Shown: positions 26,801 to 35,232 of the stretch, one piece after another
How positions within the stretch are numbered: position 1 is the first letter of the stretch
Layout of the letters: each line of letters starts with the position of its first letter
Origin: Streptomyces sannanensis
Lineage (GTDB): Bacteria; Actinomycetota; Actinomycetes; Streptomycetales; Streptomycetaceae
NCBI RefSeq assembly: GCF_039536205.1
Contig: NZ_BAAAYL010000001.1
Coordinates: 1,984,001-2,048,000 of the forward strand
Reading direction: 5' to 3'
DNA: 64,000 bases
Made by a program: the position numbers and the translations under genes
The notes under the pieces: generated by a model
Database searches by the model: none
Told to the model about the DNA's origin: nothing
What the model saw: only the letters and a program-made list of their open reading frames with translations

Positions 26801-27315
26801 CACTGCAGGGCGACTGGGATGAGGCACTGCGCAAGCTGAAGCACGAAGATATATGTCCACCTGGTGGTCCCCACCTGTGTGACGAATATGCGACGGGTAC
26901 GGTCGAAATCGGTGGCGTCAGCGCGCTCGGTAAAGGGGCGGCCGGGGCGGCAGCTCGCAAGGCGCTATGGGATACAGACGCCACGGACATAACTAAGGGC
27001 TGGGCGAAGATCGTGTATTTTCATCGCCCGGGAGGTTTGGGTGTTGACGAATCCAAGGGGGTGTTTACCGGACAGGCCAAGCACGTAAAGAAGTTGATCG
27101 AGGAAACCATCGAGCGTGGCCACGGAAAGCCGAACACGCCTGATCCCGTTACGCGTAAACCGCGAGACGGAATTCTTTACGAATATGACTTCGGGCGTAA
27201 GGTTGGAGTTCTAAGCAAGAACGAAGGAGGGTATGATGCGTCAGGCATTCGGGTCATCGTCAATCCGGATGGAACTCTTCGAACCGCTCATCCGATAAAT
27301 AAGCTGTTCCCTTAG
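20827..27315 (+). CDS. Secreted RHS-repeat polymorphic toxin
   Basis: About 2,162 residues if translation begins at the CTG at 20827, which has AAAAGGA five bases upstream and directly precedes a basic signal peptide (R-S-G-L-R-T-F-R...I-T-G-L-A-L-I-S-G-L-L-A-P-M-A-F-A-A). No ATG, GTG or TTG suits; the only alternative is a GTG at 20665 inside the LamG gene without a ribosome binding site. Domains in order: an SpvB-like beta region (S-G-T-F-T-W-S-Y-P-L-R-V-P near 300), the long RHS/YD-repeat shell, the core end (G-A-R-E-Y-D-P-A-I-G-Q-F; D-P-S-G-L-G near 1900), and a 260-residue variable tip. The tip ends T-G-Q-A-K-H-V-K-K-L, Y-E-Y-D-F-G-R, I-R-V-I-V-N-P-D-G-T-L, which looks like a BECR-type RNase fold; that class is tentative. 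DNA becomes more AT-rich exactly where the tip starts. Confidence 0.88.
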   Translation: MFGPRDRKAGLSRARSGLRTFRSVSAITGLALISGLLAPMAFAADADPLGRPDLKAPQASRVSPFSAKVNKKTAALLEQAAAAGRADAARAKKDQSRTVTWPTKGSATLDLTTGRTAQASPGALPLVLAERHATTTAKTAKQPPTADKVKVTVLDQKAAQRLGVKGVVLTVTGPATGGSAQLGINYGKFASAYGGDWAGRLQVQRLPDCALTAPTDAKCRTRTPLKYTNHRRQNRIDAQLAFTTNPAATSSASSDGRTMVLALAAGTTSSTGDYKATPLSASSTWDAGGSSGTFTWSYPLRVPPSAAGPQPDLTLSYDSGSVDGRTASSNNQGTVLGEGFDITSSYIERKYGACDDDGQTDKFDLCWKYDNASLVLNGKATELVKDDTTGQWRLKSDDASTVTRSTGAENGDDDGEYWTVITGNGTKYVFGLNKLDGAAATDRTDSVWTVPVFGDDPGEPGYADGTTFSGRSKKQAWRWNLDYVVDTHGNAMSYWYEAETNNYDDLGDDTIGTRYTRGGYLKEIRYGQRAGALFTSAPGSPAASDKVTFSYAERCLASGTGCDSLTDTTRDNWPDVPFDAVCKDGDKCTGNVGPTFFTRKRMTGITTHAWNAALATEDFERVDSWAFTQQYLDPGDTGDSTDQSLWLKEIKHTGQHGTPITLPPVVFDHEFRTNRVDGPGDNILPLNKPRLRGITSEAGAQTLVTYMPAECLAGQSKPKLDENTKRCYPVYWSPNGEKDPILDWFQKYPVQAVSTIDTHGGAEPTLHTYTYSGGGAWHYNEDPLVKEKERTWSVWRGFGKVTHLTGLSTRTQSKTVTVYLRGMNADRVLSADGKTPDPTARRSVMVSGIKAPSVTDYEQYAGMTRESATYNGAQEVSGTINDPWSKLTAVQHRSYADTEAYYVRTAATHSRTNVTTSGTPVDRVRTTATTYDAYGMAGTVEDKGDDAVTGDEKCTRIWYARNDAVGINSLVSRTRTVAKPCATADSALDLPVDSSRAGDVISDTATRYDSAVSWTASQTPTKGEVQWTGRASGYYTDDQPSWQKVSTTTYDALGRPLTVMDVDGTTTATTTYTPAAAGPLTGMSVTNAKSHKTTSVLDFATGAALKVTDPNSKVTESEFDSLGRVTKVWLANRSKVLGKTPNQVYDYSISATAPSWVSTGTLNGQASGYNTSFEIYDSLLRSRQVQSPSPSGGRLIAQTLYDERGLVASSQADIWDEKTAPGGTIVQTDGGQAPMQTDSTYDGAGRAVKAVTKVGGVPRWTVDTTYTGDTVATSAPAGGQATAVITNALGQTVERREYAGPQPTGTDHTTTKYVYTPAGQQQTVEGPDQKAWSYTYDLHGRQVRATDPDKGGTSSSYNTLDQVESTTDAEARTLTYEYDVLGRRTGMWNGAKTDTNKLAAWTFDTLAKGQQDTAVRYEGGAAGKAYTKKVTGYDSLYQVTESQLLLPSTDPLVTAGVSSTLSFSTVYNLDGTIKQSGNPAVAGLASEIVSNTFGLLGQQLTSSGTSGYLQAAAYSQTGDLRQLSLGTNPTSTKKTYLNYDYEYGTRRLTRSFVTDDVHGYMPQELKFTQDDAGNVTSIFDATTLGGTGKADYQCFTYDGHRRMTEAWTPKTADCAASGRTMANLDGAAPYWTSYTYTASGQRKTETQHTSSGNSTTTYTYGTTNNQPHPLTKTVNGTTTKTYTYDKTGNTTSRPGTQAQQTLTWNAEGKLVSTTEPAAGTKPALNTTYLYDASGELLIRRAAGDGDTVLYLGGTEVRLNVKGTTKTLSGTRYYTAAGQTIAVRTATAGVSGTKLNWLAADHHGTSSLAMDATALAITKRHTTPFGAPRGTQPTTWPDDKSFLGKPADTTTGLTHIGAREYDPAIGQFISIDPLLEVDKHQSINGYSYGHNNPVTNSDPSGLGVPECHTGVITGCNNGVPDSDSVYHPEKEPGSGGDEGTAPTDSKGHTQGGPLTCTGTGLTTYCTKNGPTDSDVNFGNFLKSLMPNGPLISALQGDWDEALRKLKHEDICPPGGPHLCDEYATGTVEIGGVSALGKGAAGAAARKALWDTDATDITKGWAKIVYFHRPGGLGVDESKGVFTGQAKHVKKLIEETIERGHGKPNTPDPVTRKPRDGILYEYDFGRKVGVLSKNEGGYDASGIRVIVNPDGTLRTAHPINKLFP
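24305..26487 (+). repeat. Inverted repeat copy B of the RHS core (about 2.18 kb)
   Basis: Inverse partner of 7381-9563. The left boundary is sharp: homology starts with GCACGCTCAACGGG at 24305. It lies wholly inside the intact RHS gene, ending just before the variable toxin tip. Confidence 0.85.
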
Positions 27316-27335
27316 GCGAGTCTTTCCGAGCGCGT

Positions 27336-27560
27336 TCAGTGGTCGTAGGCGGTCAGTGATCGGCTGCCCGCCTGGCCGGACTGGAAGTTGCGCCAGATCA
27401 CAGCGGCCAGCGCGAGGATGCACTGCACGACGCGTACGGCGACGCCCTTACATGTGCGTCCCCCGTGTTGTTCCAGGTCATGCTCGACCCTTGAGGCGCT
27501 GACCGACTCGATGGGCTGGCGGACTTCATAAGCAGCGGTTCTCCGGCGGGGGCGTTTCAT
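27336..27560 (-). pseudogene. 3' remnant of an IS982-type transposase gene
   Basis: The minus strand reads V-R-Q-P-I-E-S-V, then E-H-D-L-E-Q-H-G-G-R, K-G-V-A-V-R-V-V-Q and L-A-L-A-A-V-I-W-R-N, ending S-L-T-A-Y-D-H. This is the C-terminal portion of an IS982-family transposase. The N-terminal two-thirds are missing and the upstream part is degraded. It lies between the RHS toxin and its presumed immunity gene, so an element once inserted in this gap and then decayed. Confidence 0.65.
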
Positions 27561-27783
27561 GGACGGTCTGAGCAGGGTGATGCCCTGTCCCGCCGGGGAG
27601 CCTTGCGATACTGGCCCAGTCATCGCCGAACTTCACGTACAGTGCGGTCACGAGCGTGGCCAAGTTCGTCGCCACAAAGGGATACTGGGCATCCTCGCCT
27701 CACGCTCGCAGGCATTCAGAAAAACTCGTCTAGTGTTGAGAGAATGCGAATTTAGCACGTTTTGCAGATTGGAGAAATCGATA

Positions 27784-28206
27784 GTGAAATACTATAATTC
27801 CACGGGTTGGACTGCCTATTTTTCCGGCATTGAGGGTGGAGAGATGGCGCGTATGCGTGATGTGGAGGCATGGGATCCTGAAACTGGTGCGGCGATGGTG
27901 GTTGATCCCACTCAGGGGAAACTCAGGGCGGCTACGTCCTTTCCGGATTTTTCGCGCCTTGAAAGGGCCCAGCGGGTTTCGGGGGTGCTGCCCGGCGGTG
28001 GTTGGCGTGCACATTGGGACGATGAGGACGGAGCCCCGGTATCGCAGGAGATCCTTGGGTGGCTCATCACCGATATTGGCCAGGCTGCACCTATAACGAT
28101 TGACTCTGACGGTAATGTCGAATTGGCGGAATCGGTGGATCGATTTGTCGCGCCGCCTAGCGGTGCCGACCACTTCCGTGAGTCAGAGTCTGAAAATAGG
28201 CGGTAA
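27784..28206 (+). CDS. Probable immunity protein for the RHS toxin
   Basis: A 140-residue protein from the GTG at 27784, chosen because TTGGAGAA lies eight bases upstream and because the longer frame to 27559 runs through IS debris. It begins K-Y-Y-N-S-T-G-W-T-A-Y-F-S-G and contains R-D-V-E-A-W-D-P-E-T-G, V-D-P-T-Q-G-K-L and W-L-I-T-D-I-G-Q-A-A-P-I-T-I. It is acidic, cytoplasmic and markedly AT-richer than the chromosome, like the toxin tip. No family recognised. Position on the same strand behind the toxin tip, with only an IS remnant between, makes immunity the best guess. Confidence 0.5.
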   Translation: MKYYNSTGWTAYFSGIEGGEMARMRDVEAWDPETGAAMVVDPTQGKLRAATSFPDFSRLERAQRVSGVLPGGGWRAHWDDEDGAPVSQEILGWLITDIGQAAPITIDSDGNVELAESVDRFVAPPSGADHFRESESENRR

Positions 28207-28381
28207 ATGAGGGGCGGAGTCGGGATCTCTTTCTTTAGCCTCCTTGGCGCGCCCTTCGGTCAGGTGTCGCAGCGATCTTGATCGAGGGGTGTGTCATCGT
28301 GCATCTCTCATCAAGGACGTGCTGAAATTCGGTCGGGTGGCAACGGAAACGCAGAATTGATTTGACATCGCCAAAGATTTA
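28207..28381. other. Intergenic region, nothing recognisable
   Basis: No supported gene between the immunity candidate and the small coupled gene downstream. Composition remains mixed. Confidence 0.3.
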
Positions 28382-28528
28382 TTAATCGAAGATCAGCACT
28401 TCCTGCACTGCCGCGCCTTCGTCACGCTCCACCGCCCACGCATCGGCACCTGCGGCGAAATACTCAGTCGCCGCAGCGTACAGACGCCCCCTGTGGACGT
28501 GTCTCTGGCTTACCTGAGAGGCGTTCAT
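28382..28528 (-). CDS. Small protein translationally coupled to DUF397 gene
   Basis: A 48-residue frame starting at an ATG (28528) that overlaps the TGA of the DUF397 gene as ATGA. The product reads A-A-A-T-E-Y-F-A-A-G-A-D-A-W-A-V-E-R-D-E-G near its middle and ends V-L-I-F-D. No family is recognised. The overlap and continued acidic, structured-looking composition support a real third gene of the HTH/DUF397 operon, but a chance frame cannot be excluded. Confidence 0.35.
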   Translation of the reverse strand: MNASQVSQRHVHRGRLYAAATEYFAAGADAWAVERDEGAAVQEVLIFD

Positions 28529-28707
28529 CGAGCGAGGCGCAGGGCTTCCTGGAAGGCATCCCAGGTGTTGGGGGCGAGGCGGAGTATCGGGCTGTATGGA
28601 TTCTTGGAGTCCCGGATAGCCACAGTGCCGGGTATGTTGAGCGCGACCTCGACGCATTCGCCGGCCGAGGTGCTGTGGCTGGACTTCGTGAACTGGAACT
28701 CGGGCAT
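28525..28707 (-). CDS. DUF397 family protein
   Basis: A 60-residue DUF397 protein: F-T-K-S-S-H-S at residues 6-12, S-A-G-E-C-V-E-V-A, then V-A-I-R-D-S-K-N-P, followed by W-D-A-F-Q-E-A-L-R. It begins three bases after the stop of the HTH regulator and so is co-transcribed and probably coupled. Together they mirror the 219-1298 pair at the other end of the toxin island, in the opposite orientation. Confidence 0.85.
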   Translation of the reverse strand: MPEFQFTKSSHSTSAGECVEVALNIPGTVAIRDSKNPYSPILRLAPNTWDAFQEALRLAR

Positions 28708-28710
28708 GTG

Positions 28711-29583
28711 TCACATCTCCTTGCGGATGCTGTCGATCAGGGCGGCGGAATCGTGCTGGGCCAGGCTGAGCCGGGTCGTGCGGTCGAAGAACGTGCTGTA
28801 GGCGGCGCCCTCGTCGGGGTTCTCGACCCAGACCGTGGAGGCGATGGAGTCCACGTGGACCACGTCGATGGCCTCGGTCTCGGCAAAGGAGACGATGTTG
28901 AACGCGCCGCCCACGCAGGGGTGTCCGCCGCTGCGGTAGGGGAGTACCTGGAGGCGTACGTTCGGCAACTGGGCGACTTCAATTAGCCGTTCCAGTTGGG
29001 CGCGCATCACGTCGGGGCCGCCGATCAGCTGGCGCAGCGCGGCCTCCCAGACGACCGCGTAGACGTGGAGCGGGTCGTCGCCGAGCAGGCGGGCTTGGCG
29101 TTTCATGCGTACCTCGACGATGCGCTCGATTTCGTCGGGGTCCTCCCAGACACCGTCGCTCACGGCCAGGGAGCGAGCGTACTCCGCGGTCTGGAACAGG
29201 CCGGGAATCAAGGCGAGTTGCCAAGTTCGGACGCGGCTGGCGGCGTCCTCCATGGCGATGTACTCAGCCAGGGCACCCGCGTTCGGTGAGTGCTGCCACC
29301 AGCCTTTGGCCTTGCGGCGCTCCCGGTCCAGTCTTGCCAGGTCGAGGAGATGGCCAACCGGCCTGGGGTCGTCGAGGCCGTAGAACTCGCACAGCACTCG
29401 GATGTCCGGGTCTCGCATGGGGACCCATCCGCGTTCCATCTTCACGATCTTCGTGCTGGTGGCGCTGATGGCCTGGGCCGCCTGTTGCTGGGTCTTGCCG
29501 GCGGCGTCTCGCAGGCGCAGCAGTTCGCCACCAAGCCTGCGCCCGAGGACAGTTGAGGTGCGGTTGCCCTGGTCCGATCGCAT
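28711..29583 (-). CDS. Scr1-type helix-turn-helix regulator (XRE HTH + DUF5753)
   Basis: About 290 residues. The HTH covers residues 12-70 (L-G-G-E-L-L-R-L-R-D-A-A-G-K-T-Q-Q-Q-A-A, then T-K-I-V-K-M-E-R-G). DUF5753 follows with G-W-W-Q near 95, E-Y-I-A-M-E-D-A-A, and the L-I-P-G-L-F-Q-T-A-E-Y-A-R motif near 125. The ATG at 29583 is listed, but GTG codons at 29592 and 29586 are in frame and no ribosome binding site is decisive. It forms an operon with the DUF397 gene and marks the right border of the toxin island. Confidence 0.85.
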   Translation of the reverse strand: MRSDQGNRTSTVLGRRLGGELLRLRDAAGKTQQQAAQAISATSTKIVKMERGWVPMRDPDIRVLCEFYGLDDPRPVGHLLDLARLDRERRKAKGWWQHSPNAGALAEYIAMEDAASRVRTWQLALIPGLFQTAEYARSLAVSDGVWEDPDEIERIVEVRMKRQARLLGDDPLHVYAVVWEAALRQLIGGPDVMRAQLERLIEVAQLPNVRLQVLPYRSGGHPCVGGAFNIVSFAETEAIDVVHVDSIASTVWVENPDEGAAYSTFFDRTTRLSLAQHDSAALIDSIRKEM

Positions 29584-29691
29584 CACGGACACAGTGTGGC
29601 GTCTCAGGTGCCGCCGAGTCGATGAGGCCGAGCTGGGCCTCCGAAGCTCGGAGGGGGCGATGATGGACGCACGTCCCTACGGCGACCGCAG

Positions 29692-29722
29692 CCGGGCCCG
29701 GACCGTGACGGTCCCGGCCCGG
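29692..29722. terminator. Strong hairpin downstream of the amylase-pullulanase gene
   Basis: CCGGGCCCGGACCGT pairs with ACGGTCCCGGCCCGG around a single central base, with one mismatch. It lies about 55 bases beyond the stop codon of the minus-strand gene ending at 29778. Confidence 0.55.
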
Positions 29723-29777
29723 CCGGTCGTGCGCGGCTCCGGCGAGCTCCCGCCCGCCGGAGCCCAGTGCACCAGGG

Positions 29778-32700
29778 TCAGCGGCTCTCGTAGACCGCGA
29801 CCGTTCGCGCCGGGACCGTGAAGGTGCCGGTGGCCTCGTCGTACGAGGACCGCTTCACGGTCGCGTCCGCGCCGGACGCCTGGACGGAGTGCAGGGTGTA
29901 CGCCTTCCCCGCGAGGCCCGGGACCCGCTGGGTCTGCTGCTGCGGGGTGGCGTTGAAGACGACAACCAGACCGCCCAGGCGCATGGTGATCACGCCGGGC
30001 GTCTCCTCCGCCCCGGAGAGCGGGAAGGAGAGCGTGGACTGGACCTCGTCCGCCGTGCCCAGGCTGAATGCCTTCTCAGTGGTGCGGATCTTCAGCAGGT
30101 CGCGGTACGCGGCCGAGGCGCCGTTGATCTCGTCGCAGCCCGGCGCGATCGTGGACGCGGTCAGCAGCGGCTTGGCGTACGACCACTTGGAGCGGTTGTC
30201 GGCGGCGGGCGGCAGTCCGCGGCCGAAGCCGTTGCCGCCGTCCCGGCAGTCCCAGTGGATGGCGTTGAACCAGTCCCCGCTGTCGTAGGAGTTACGGTCC
30301 AGCGACTTGGAGCGCAGCAGATCCGTACCGGCCTGGGAGAGCGCCGGGCCCTGCGACAGCGCGGCGGTGGCCATGGCGAGCACCTGCATACGGGCCCGGT
30401 CGGCCGCCGGGGTGCCGGCCGGCAGCTTGAAGGCGAGCGCGTCGTACAGGGTCTCGTTGTCGTGCGCGTCCGCGTAGGCGAGGGCGTCGCCGGGGGCGGC
30501 CGCGTATCCGGCCGGGGCGCCGTTGTAGTCCACCTGGGAGCCCTTGACCGTACGGCCGCGGGTGTCGGTGAAGGTGTAGGACGCGAGATTGCCGGACAGG
30601 CCGACCTTGATCAGGTCCTGGTAGTGCAGGAGCCGGGCACGCTGCTCGTCCCGCGAGCCGTTGGACGCGGACCCGTTGGGGTCGGTGTACAGGCCGGACG
30701 CGAAGCCCTGGACGCCCGGGTCGTCGTCGAAGGGGCCGCCGCCGCGCACGGCGTCACGTGCGCGGTCGGAGAAGGTGGCGATGCCGGTGCCGGCCATGTT
30801 CTTCTGGGTGGCCTGCACGAAGCGGGCGTCGTCGGCGATCTCGCCGAAGTTCCACCCCTCGCCGTAGAGGATGATCTTCTTCCCGTCGACTCCGTCCTTC
30901 TCGACCGTGAGCTCGTCGAGGGCCTTGCGGACGGCCAGGATGTTGGCCTTCGGGTGGTGGCCCATCAGGTCGAAGCGGAAGCCGTCGACCTTGTACTCCT
31001 TGGCCCAGGTGACGACCGAGTCGACGACGAGCTTGCCCATCATGGCGTTCTCGGGCGCGGTGTTGGCGCAGCAGGTGGAGGTGGCCACCGTGCCGTCGTC
31101 GAGCAGCCGCTGGTAGTAGCCGGGCACGATCCTGTCGAGGACGGACTTGCCGTCCTGGCCGCTCGCGACGGTGTGGTTGTAGACGACGTCCATCACCGTG
31201 CGCAGCCCGGCGCCGTTCAGGGACTGCACCATCTGCCGGAACTCGACCGTGCGGCGCGTGCCTTCGGGGTCGGAGGCGTACGAGCCCTCGGGCACGGTGT
31301 AGTGCAGCGGGTCGTAGCCCCAGTTGTAGGCGTCCTTCGCGGCGACCCGGGCGACGCAGGCCTGCTGCTCCTCGGAGTCCGGGGCGTACACCTTCAGATC
31401 ACAGGCCGGGGTCTGCTGCTCGGACTTCTTCTCCGGGATGGTCCCGATGTCGAAGGCCGGCAGCAGATGGACGTACGACGTACCGGCCCCGGCGAGGGCA
31501 CGCAGATGCTTCATGCCGTCCGAGTCGGCGTCGGTGAAGGCCAGATAGCCGCCCGGGTGCTTGGACGTACGGTCCGCGATCGAGAAGTCGCGGATGTGCA
31601 GCTCCTGGATCTGCGCGTCGCGCAGCGGCACGGCGGCCGGCTTGCGCAGCGCGGACCAGCCCTCGGGGGCCAGTTTCGGATCGGCCAGGTCGACGACCAG
31701 GCTGCGCGCGGAATCGGTGGTCAGGGCGGTGGAGTAGGGGTCGGTCACCTTGTTGGTCACGACCTTCTGGACGCTCGGCGCCCACACCGTCACCACGTAC
31801 CGGTACGGCTTGCCCGCCCAGTCCGCCCGGCCCTTGACCGACCAGACTCCACTCGCCTCGTCGCGCCTCATCGGGACGGTCTTTCCGTCGACTTCGAGGG
31901 ACACCTGCTGGGCCGTGGGGGCCCACAGGGAAAGCGTCGGACGGTGCGCGCGGTCGAAGACCGGGCCGAGCGCGGCCTTGCCGGCCCTGTCGGCGTACAG
32001 GTCGTCGAGGATCCCGGCCGTCTGCACGCCGGTCGCGGCGAGCAGCGCGCCGTTGGCCGCCCGCTGGGTGGCGATCAGCTGGCCGCGCAGCGCCTCGCGG
32101 ACCCGGTCGCGGTCGCGCGGGTCGACGGTGAAGGCCGGGTAGTCCTTCAGATGCGGGTACTTCGCCTTCTGGGCGTCGGTCAGCGCGGCCGGAGCGAGAC
32201 GCAGCCACCGGCCCTCGTCGGACAGCGCCCCGTCGACGACCTGGATGCCGCCGTCCTTGGCGTACACCAGCTGCTGGCTGGTCGCGTCGGTGGCCTTGAC
32301 CTTCCAGACCACGGTGTCGCGGTCGATCCACTGCGCCTCGGACGTGGCGAGGTCCAGCGACGGGGCGCCGCCGGTCTGCGGCAGCAGGTACGTCGGCTGC
32401 CCGGCGAGCAGCCACACCTCGTTGCCGTGGGTCGCGAAGGACAGCGACTGGTCGGAGGGCAGGTCCTTCTGGTCGCCCCGGTGGAGGATGTAGCTGAGCG
32501 AGGTGGCACCGTCGGCGAGCGGCACCTCGAAGGTCAGGCCGTAGCTGTCCCGGCGTACGGGCATCAGCGGCCGGGACCAGTCGGTCGGCTCCTTGGCGCC
32601 GGTCCAGGTGTGCAGGCCCCAGCCGTCGTAGTCGCCGTCGGGGCGCTGGTAGTGGAGCACGGCCTTGGTCTTGTCCTGCGGCAGGTACACGCCGTCCGGC

Positions 32701-35093
32701 GCGGTGTCCGACTGGCCGTCCTTGCCCTGCGTGATCCAGACCTCGCCGGTGCGGGCGAGGTTGACGCTCCGCTGCGGGCCGTCCGCGGCGCCGTCCTTCT
32801 CGACGGTGTACGGGACGGTGGAGGCGCCGTCGGGCACCTTGACCCAGGCGAACGCGCCGTACGCGTCGCGGCCGGTGAAGGCCGCGGTGACGTCCCCAGT
32901 CCTCAGCTGCCGGCCGTCGTAGTCACCGTCGGGGCGCTGATAGTGCACGACGGCATACGGACGCTCGACGGCCACCGGCTTCTGCGGCGGCGGGGCCTGG
33001 CCCGCGGTCGTCGAGGCGAGTGCGCTCGCGGTACGGCCTGCGCTGTCCACCACCACTGCCTTGTACCGCAGGTCGGCCCCGGCCGCCACCGTGGCGTCGA
33101 TGTGCTGGGTGACCTTGTAGGGGGCGTGGTCGGCGGAGCCGAGCGTGCGCCACTTGCCGTTGCCGGTCTGAGCGGCGAAGACGACCCGGTTGAGCGCGCC
33201 GCCGTGCACATCGGCGGAGATCTCGACGGTGCCGGTGGCGCCGGCGGCCGGGGCCTTCAGGGTGATCGTCGGCCTGCCGGCGGGCGCGGGCAGGGGCTCG
33301 GCGGCACGCAGCACCAGCGAGGACAGGGCGGGCATGGTGACGGTGATCCTCCCGTCGCTGCGGACGGTGCCGGAGCCTCCGTACAGCACACGGAAGTCCG
33401 AGGCGGTGTCCGTCGCGAAGGAGACCGTCTTCTCCGTCTCCGCGTTGTTGACGGCGACGACGTACTCGGTCTTCGTCTTGGCGTCCGTACGGGAGAAGGC
33501 GTACACCGAGTCCTTGGCATACCGCTCGGTCTGGACGCCGTCGCGGAGGGCCGGGTGCTCGCGGGTCAGCTTCGACAGCGCGGCGATCGACCGGTAGACG
33601 GGGTGCTCCGGGTCGTAGGCGTCCGTCGCGTGCGTACGGTCCGTGCCCAGCTGGTCGTCGTCGAGATAGTCGGCGGTCTTCGAGGCGAAGAGGGTCTGGC
33701 GGGCGTCCTTGTCGCCGCCGGCGCCGGTGAAGCCCTGCTCGTCGCCGTAGTAGACCACCGGGTTGCCGCGGCTGAGGAACATCAGCTCATTGGCGAGCCG
33801 GGCCCGCTTCAGCAGCTCCGCGTCACCGGCCTGCGGGTGATCCTGCTTCAGGAAGGTCCCGATGCGGCCCATGTCGTGGTTGCCGAGGAAGGTCACCTGC
33901 TCATAGGCGTTGGCCTTGTCGGTGGTGTAGCGGTAGTCGTCCGCGAAGACCCTGGCCAGGCGGGAGGCGTCGGCGCCCTGGGAGGCGTAGGCGCGTGCCG
34001 CGTCCTGGAAGGGGAAGTCGAGCGTGGCGTCGAGCCGTCCGCGCGTGACGTAGGGCGAGGTGACCGCGGTGTCCGAGGAGAAGACCTCGCCGAACATGAA
34101 GAAGTCGTCCCGGCCGTGCTTCGCGGCGTGCGCGTCGAGGGCGGTGGCCCACTGGGTCCAGAAGTCCAGGTCGACGTGCTTGACGGTGTCGATGCGGAAA
34201 CCGTCGATGTCGAAGTCCTCGACCCACTTCTCGTAGATCTTCTTCATGCCCTCGACGACCTCGGGACGCTCGGTCCACAGGTCGTCGAGCCCGGCGAAGT
34301 CGCCGTACTCGCTGCTCTCGCCGGCGAAGGTGGAGTCGCCGCGGTTGTGGTACATCGTCGGGTCGTTGAGCCAGGCGGGGACCTTCCTGCCGCCCGCCTT
34401 GGGCGTGTACGGGAAGGAGTCCGCGTCCACCTTCGCGACACCGGCGCGGTCGTCGAAGGGGCGGCCGTCCTTGTCGAGGTAGGGGTAGGCGCCCTTGGGG
34501 CGGTAGCCGTACGTCTTCTCCGCGTAGTCCACGGTGTCCGCGGTGTGATTCGTGATCACGTCGAAGAAGACCTTCATGCCCTTGGCATGGGCCTTGTCGA
34601 TCAGCGTCGCCAGATCGGCGTTCGTGCCGAAGTGCGGGTCGACCTGGGTGAAGTCGGTGATCCAGTAACCGTGGTAGCCGGCCGACGCGTCCTTACCGAT
34701 TCCCTGCACGGGGTTGTTCTTGAAGATCGGGGCGAGCCAGATGGCGGTCGTGCCCAGGCCCTTGATGTAGTCGAGCTTCTGTGTGAGCCCCTTGAGGTCG
34801 CCGCCCTGGTAGAAGCCCTTGTCTGTGGGGTCGTAGCCGGTTTCGAGCCGCGAACCGGTCAGCCCGCCGCGGTCGTTGGCCGGGTCGCCGTTCGCGAACC
34901 GGTCGGGCAGCACGAAGTAGAACTGCTCCCGGTTCAGATCGTGCCGGGCCGGCTCGGCGGCGAGCTTGGCGTCCGACGGCGGCGACGGCGGCTTGGCGGC
35001 CGCGGCCGGTACGGCCGGCGCGAGCGCCGCGCCGAGGGCGGCGGCCAGGACGGCCGCCGATACTCTGCGCGGGCCGCGCAGGGGGCGTATCAC
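29778..35093 (-). CDS. pulA: Secreted bifunctional alpha-amylase/pullulanase
   Basis: About 1,771 residues from the GTG at 35093, which has GAAGGAG upstream and directly precedes a signal peptide ([25 protein letters not shown]). The first GH13 catalytic domain spans about 50-500 ([18 protein letters not shown] with the nucleophile Asp; F-M-F-G-E-V; F-L-G-N-H-D). A middle region carries two [11 protein letters not shown] starch-binding modules, then an N-terminal pullulanase domain. A second GH13 domain has [26 protein letters not shown] and Y-A-D-A-H-D-N-E, the pullulanase type-I set. It should cut both alpha-1,4 and alpha-1,6 bonds of starch outside the cell and feed the malEFG importer. 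Confidence 0.92.
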   Translation of the reverse strand: MIRPLRGPRRVSAAVLAAALGAALAPAVPAAAAKPPSPPSDAKLAAEPARHDLNREQFYFVLPDRFANGDPANDRGGLTGSRLETGYDPTDKGFYQGGDLKGLTQKLDYIKGLGTTAIWLAPIFKNNPVQGIGKDASAGYHGYWITDFTQVDPHFGTNADLATLIDKAHAKGMKVFFDVITNHTADTVDYAEKTYGYRPKGAYPYLDKDGRPFDDRAGVAKVDADSFPYTPKAGGRKVPAWLNDPTMYHNRGDSTFAGESSEYGDFAGLDDLWTERPEVVEGMKKIYEKWVEDFDIDGFRIDTVKHVDLDFWTQWATALDAHAAKHGRDDFFMFGEVFSSDTAVTSPYVTRGRLDATLDFPFQDAARAYASQGADASRLARVFADDYRYTTDKANAYEQVTFLGNHDMGRIGTFLKQDHPQAGDAELLKRARLANELMFLSRGNPVVYYGDEQGFTGAGGDKDARQTLFASKTADYLDDDQLGTDRTHATDAYDPEHPVYRSIAALSKLTREHPALRDGVQTERYAKDSVYAFSRTDAKTKTEYVVAVNNAETEKTVSFATDTASDFRVLYGGSGTVRSDGRITVTMPALSSLVLRAAEPLPAPAGRPTITLKAPAAGATGTVEISADVHGGALNRVVFAAQTGNGKWRTLGSADHAPYKVTQHIDATVAAGADLRYKAVVVDSAGRTASALASTTAGQAPPPQKPVAVERPYAVVHYQRPDGDYDGRQLRTGDVTAAFTGRDAYGAFAWVKVPDGASTVPYTVEKDGAADGPQRSVNLARTGEVWITQGKDGQSDTAPDGVYLPQDKTKAVLHYQRPDGDYDGWGLHTWTGAKEPTDWSRPLMPVRRDSYGLTFEVPLADGATSLSYILHRGDQKDLPSDQSLSFATHGNEVWLLAGQPTYLLPQTGGAPSLDLATSEAQWIDRDTVVWKVKATDATSQQLVYAKDGGIQVVDGALSDEGRWLRLAPAALTDAQKAKYPHLKDYPAFTVDPRDRDRVREALRGQLIATQRAANGALLAATGVQTAGILDDLYADRAGKAALGPVFDRAHRPTLSLWAPTAQQVSLEVDGKTVPMRRDEASGVWSVKGRADWAGKPYRYVVTVWAPSVQKVVTNKVTDPYSTALTTDSARSLVVDLADPKLAPEGWSALRKPAAVPLRDAQIQELHIRDFSIADRTSKHPGGYLAFTDADSDGMKHLRALAGAGTSYVHLLPAFDIGTIPEKKSEQQTPACDLKVYAPDSEEQQACVARVAAKDAYNWGYDPLHYTVPEGSYASDPEGTRRTVEFRQMVQSLNGAGLRTVMDVVYNHTVASGQDGKSVLDRIVPGYYQRLLDDGTVATSTCCANTAPENAMMGKLVVDSVVTWAKEYKVDGFRFDLMGHHPKANILAVRKALDELTVEKDGVDGKKIILYGEGWNFGEIADDARFVQATQKNMAGTGIATFSDRARDAVRGGGPFDDDPGVQGFASGLYTDPNGSASNGSRDEQRARLLHYQDLIKVGLSGNLASYTFTDTRGRTVKGSQVDYNGAPAGYAAAPGDALAYADAHDNETLYDALAFKLPAGTPAADRARMQVLAMATAALSQGPALSQAGTDLLRSKSLDRNSYDSGDWFNAIHWDCRDGGNGFGRGLPPAADNRSKWSYAKPLLTASTIAPGCDEINGASAAYRDLLKIRTTEKAFSLGTADEVQSTLSFPLSGAEETPGVITMRLGGLVVVFNATPQQQTQRVPGLAGKAYTLHSVQASGADATVKRSSYDEATGTFTVPARTVAVYESR

Positions 35094-35232
35094 GGAGGGG
35101 TCTCCTTCGGAGGGTGGGCGGTGAAACGAGGGTGGACGGTGAAGCGAGACCGGGGCTGCGCGTGTCGGCCCGTCCGGCGTTCGGGGACGGACACTCCGGT
35201 CAGCCGGACGGAGCACGGTGCCTCGGGAAGGC

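Noticed and set aside
27559..27783. N-terminal extension of the immunity candidate back to 27559
   Set aside because: This part is antisense to the IS982 remnant and the GTG at 27784 has a good ribosome binding site.
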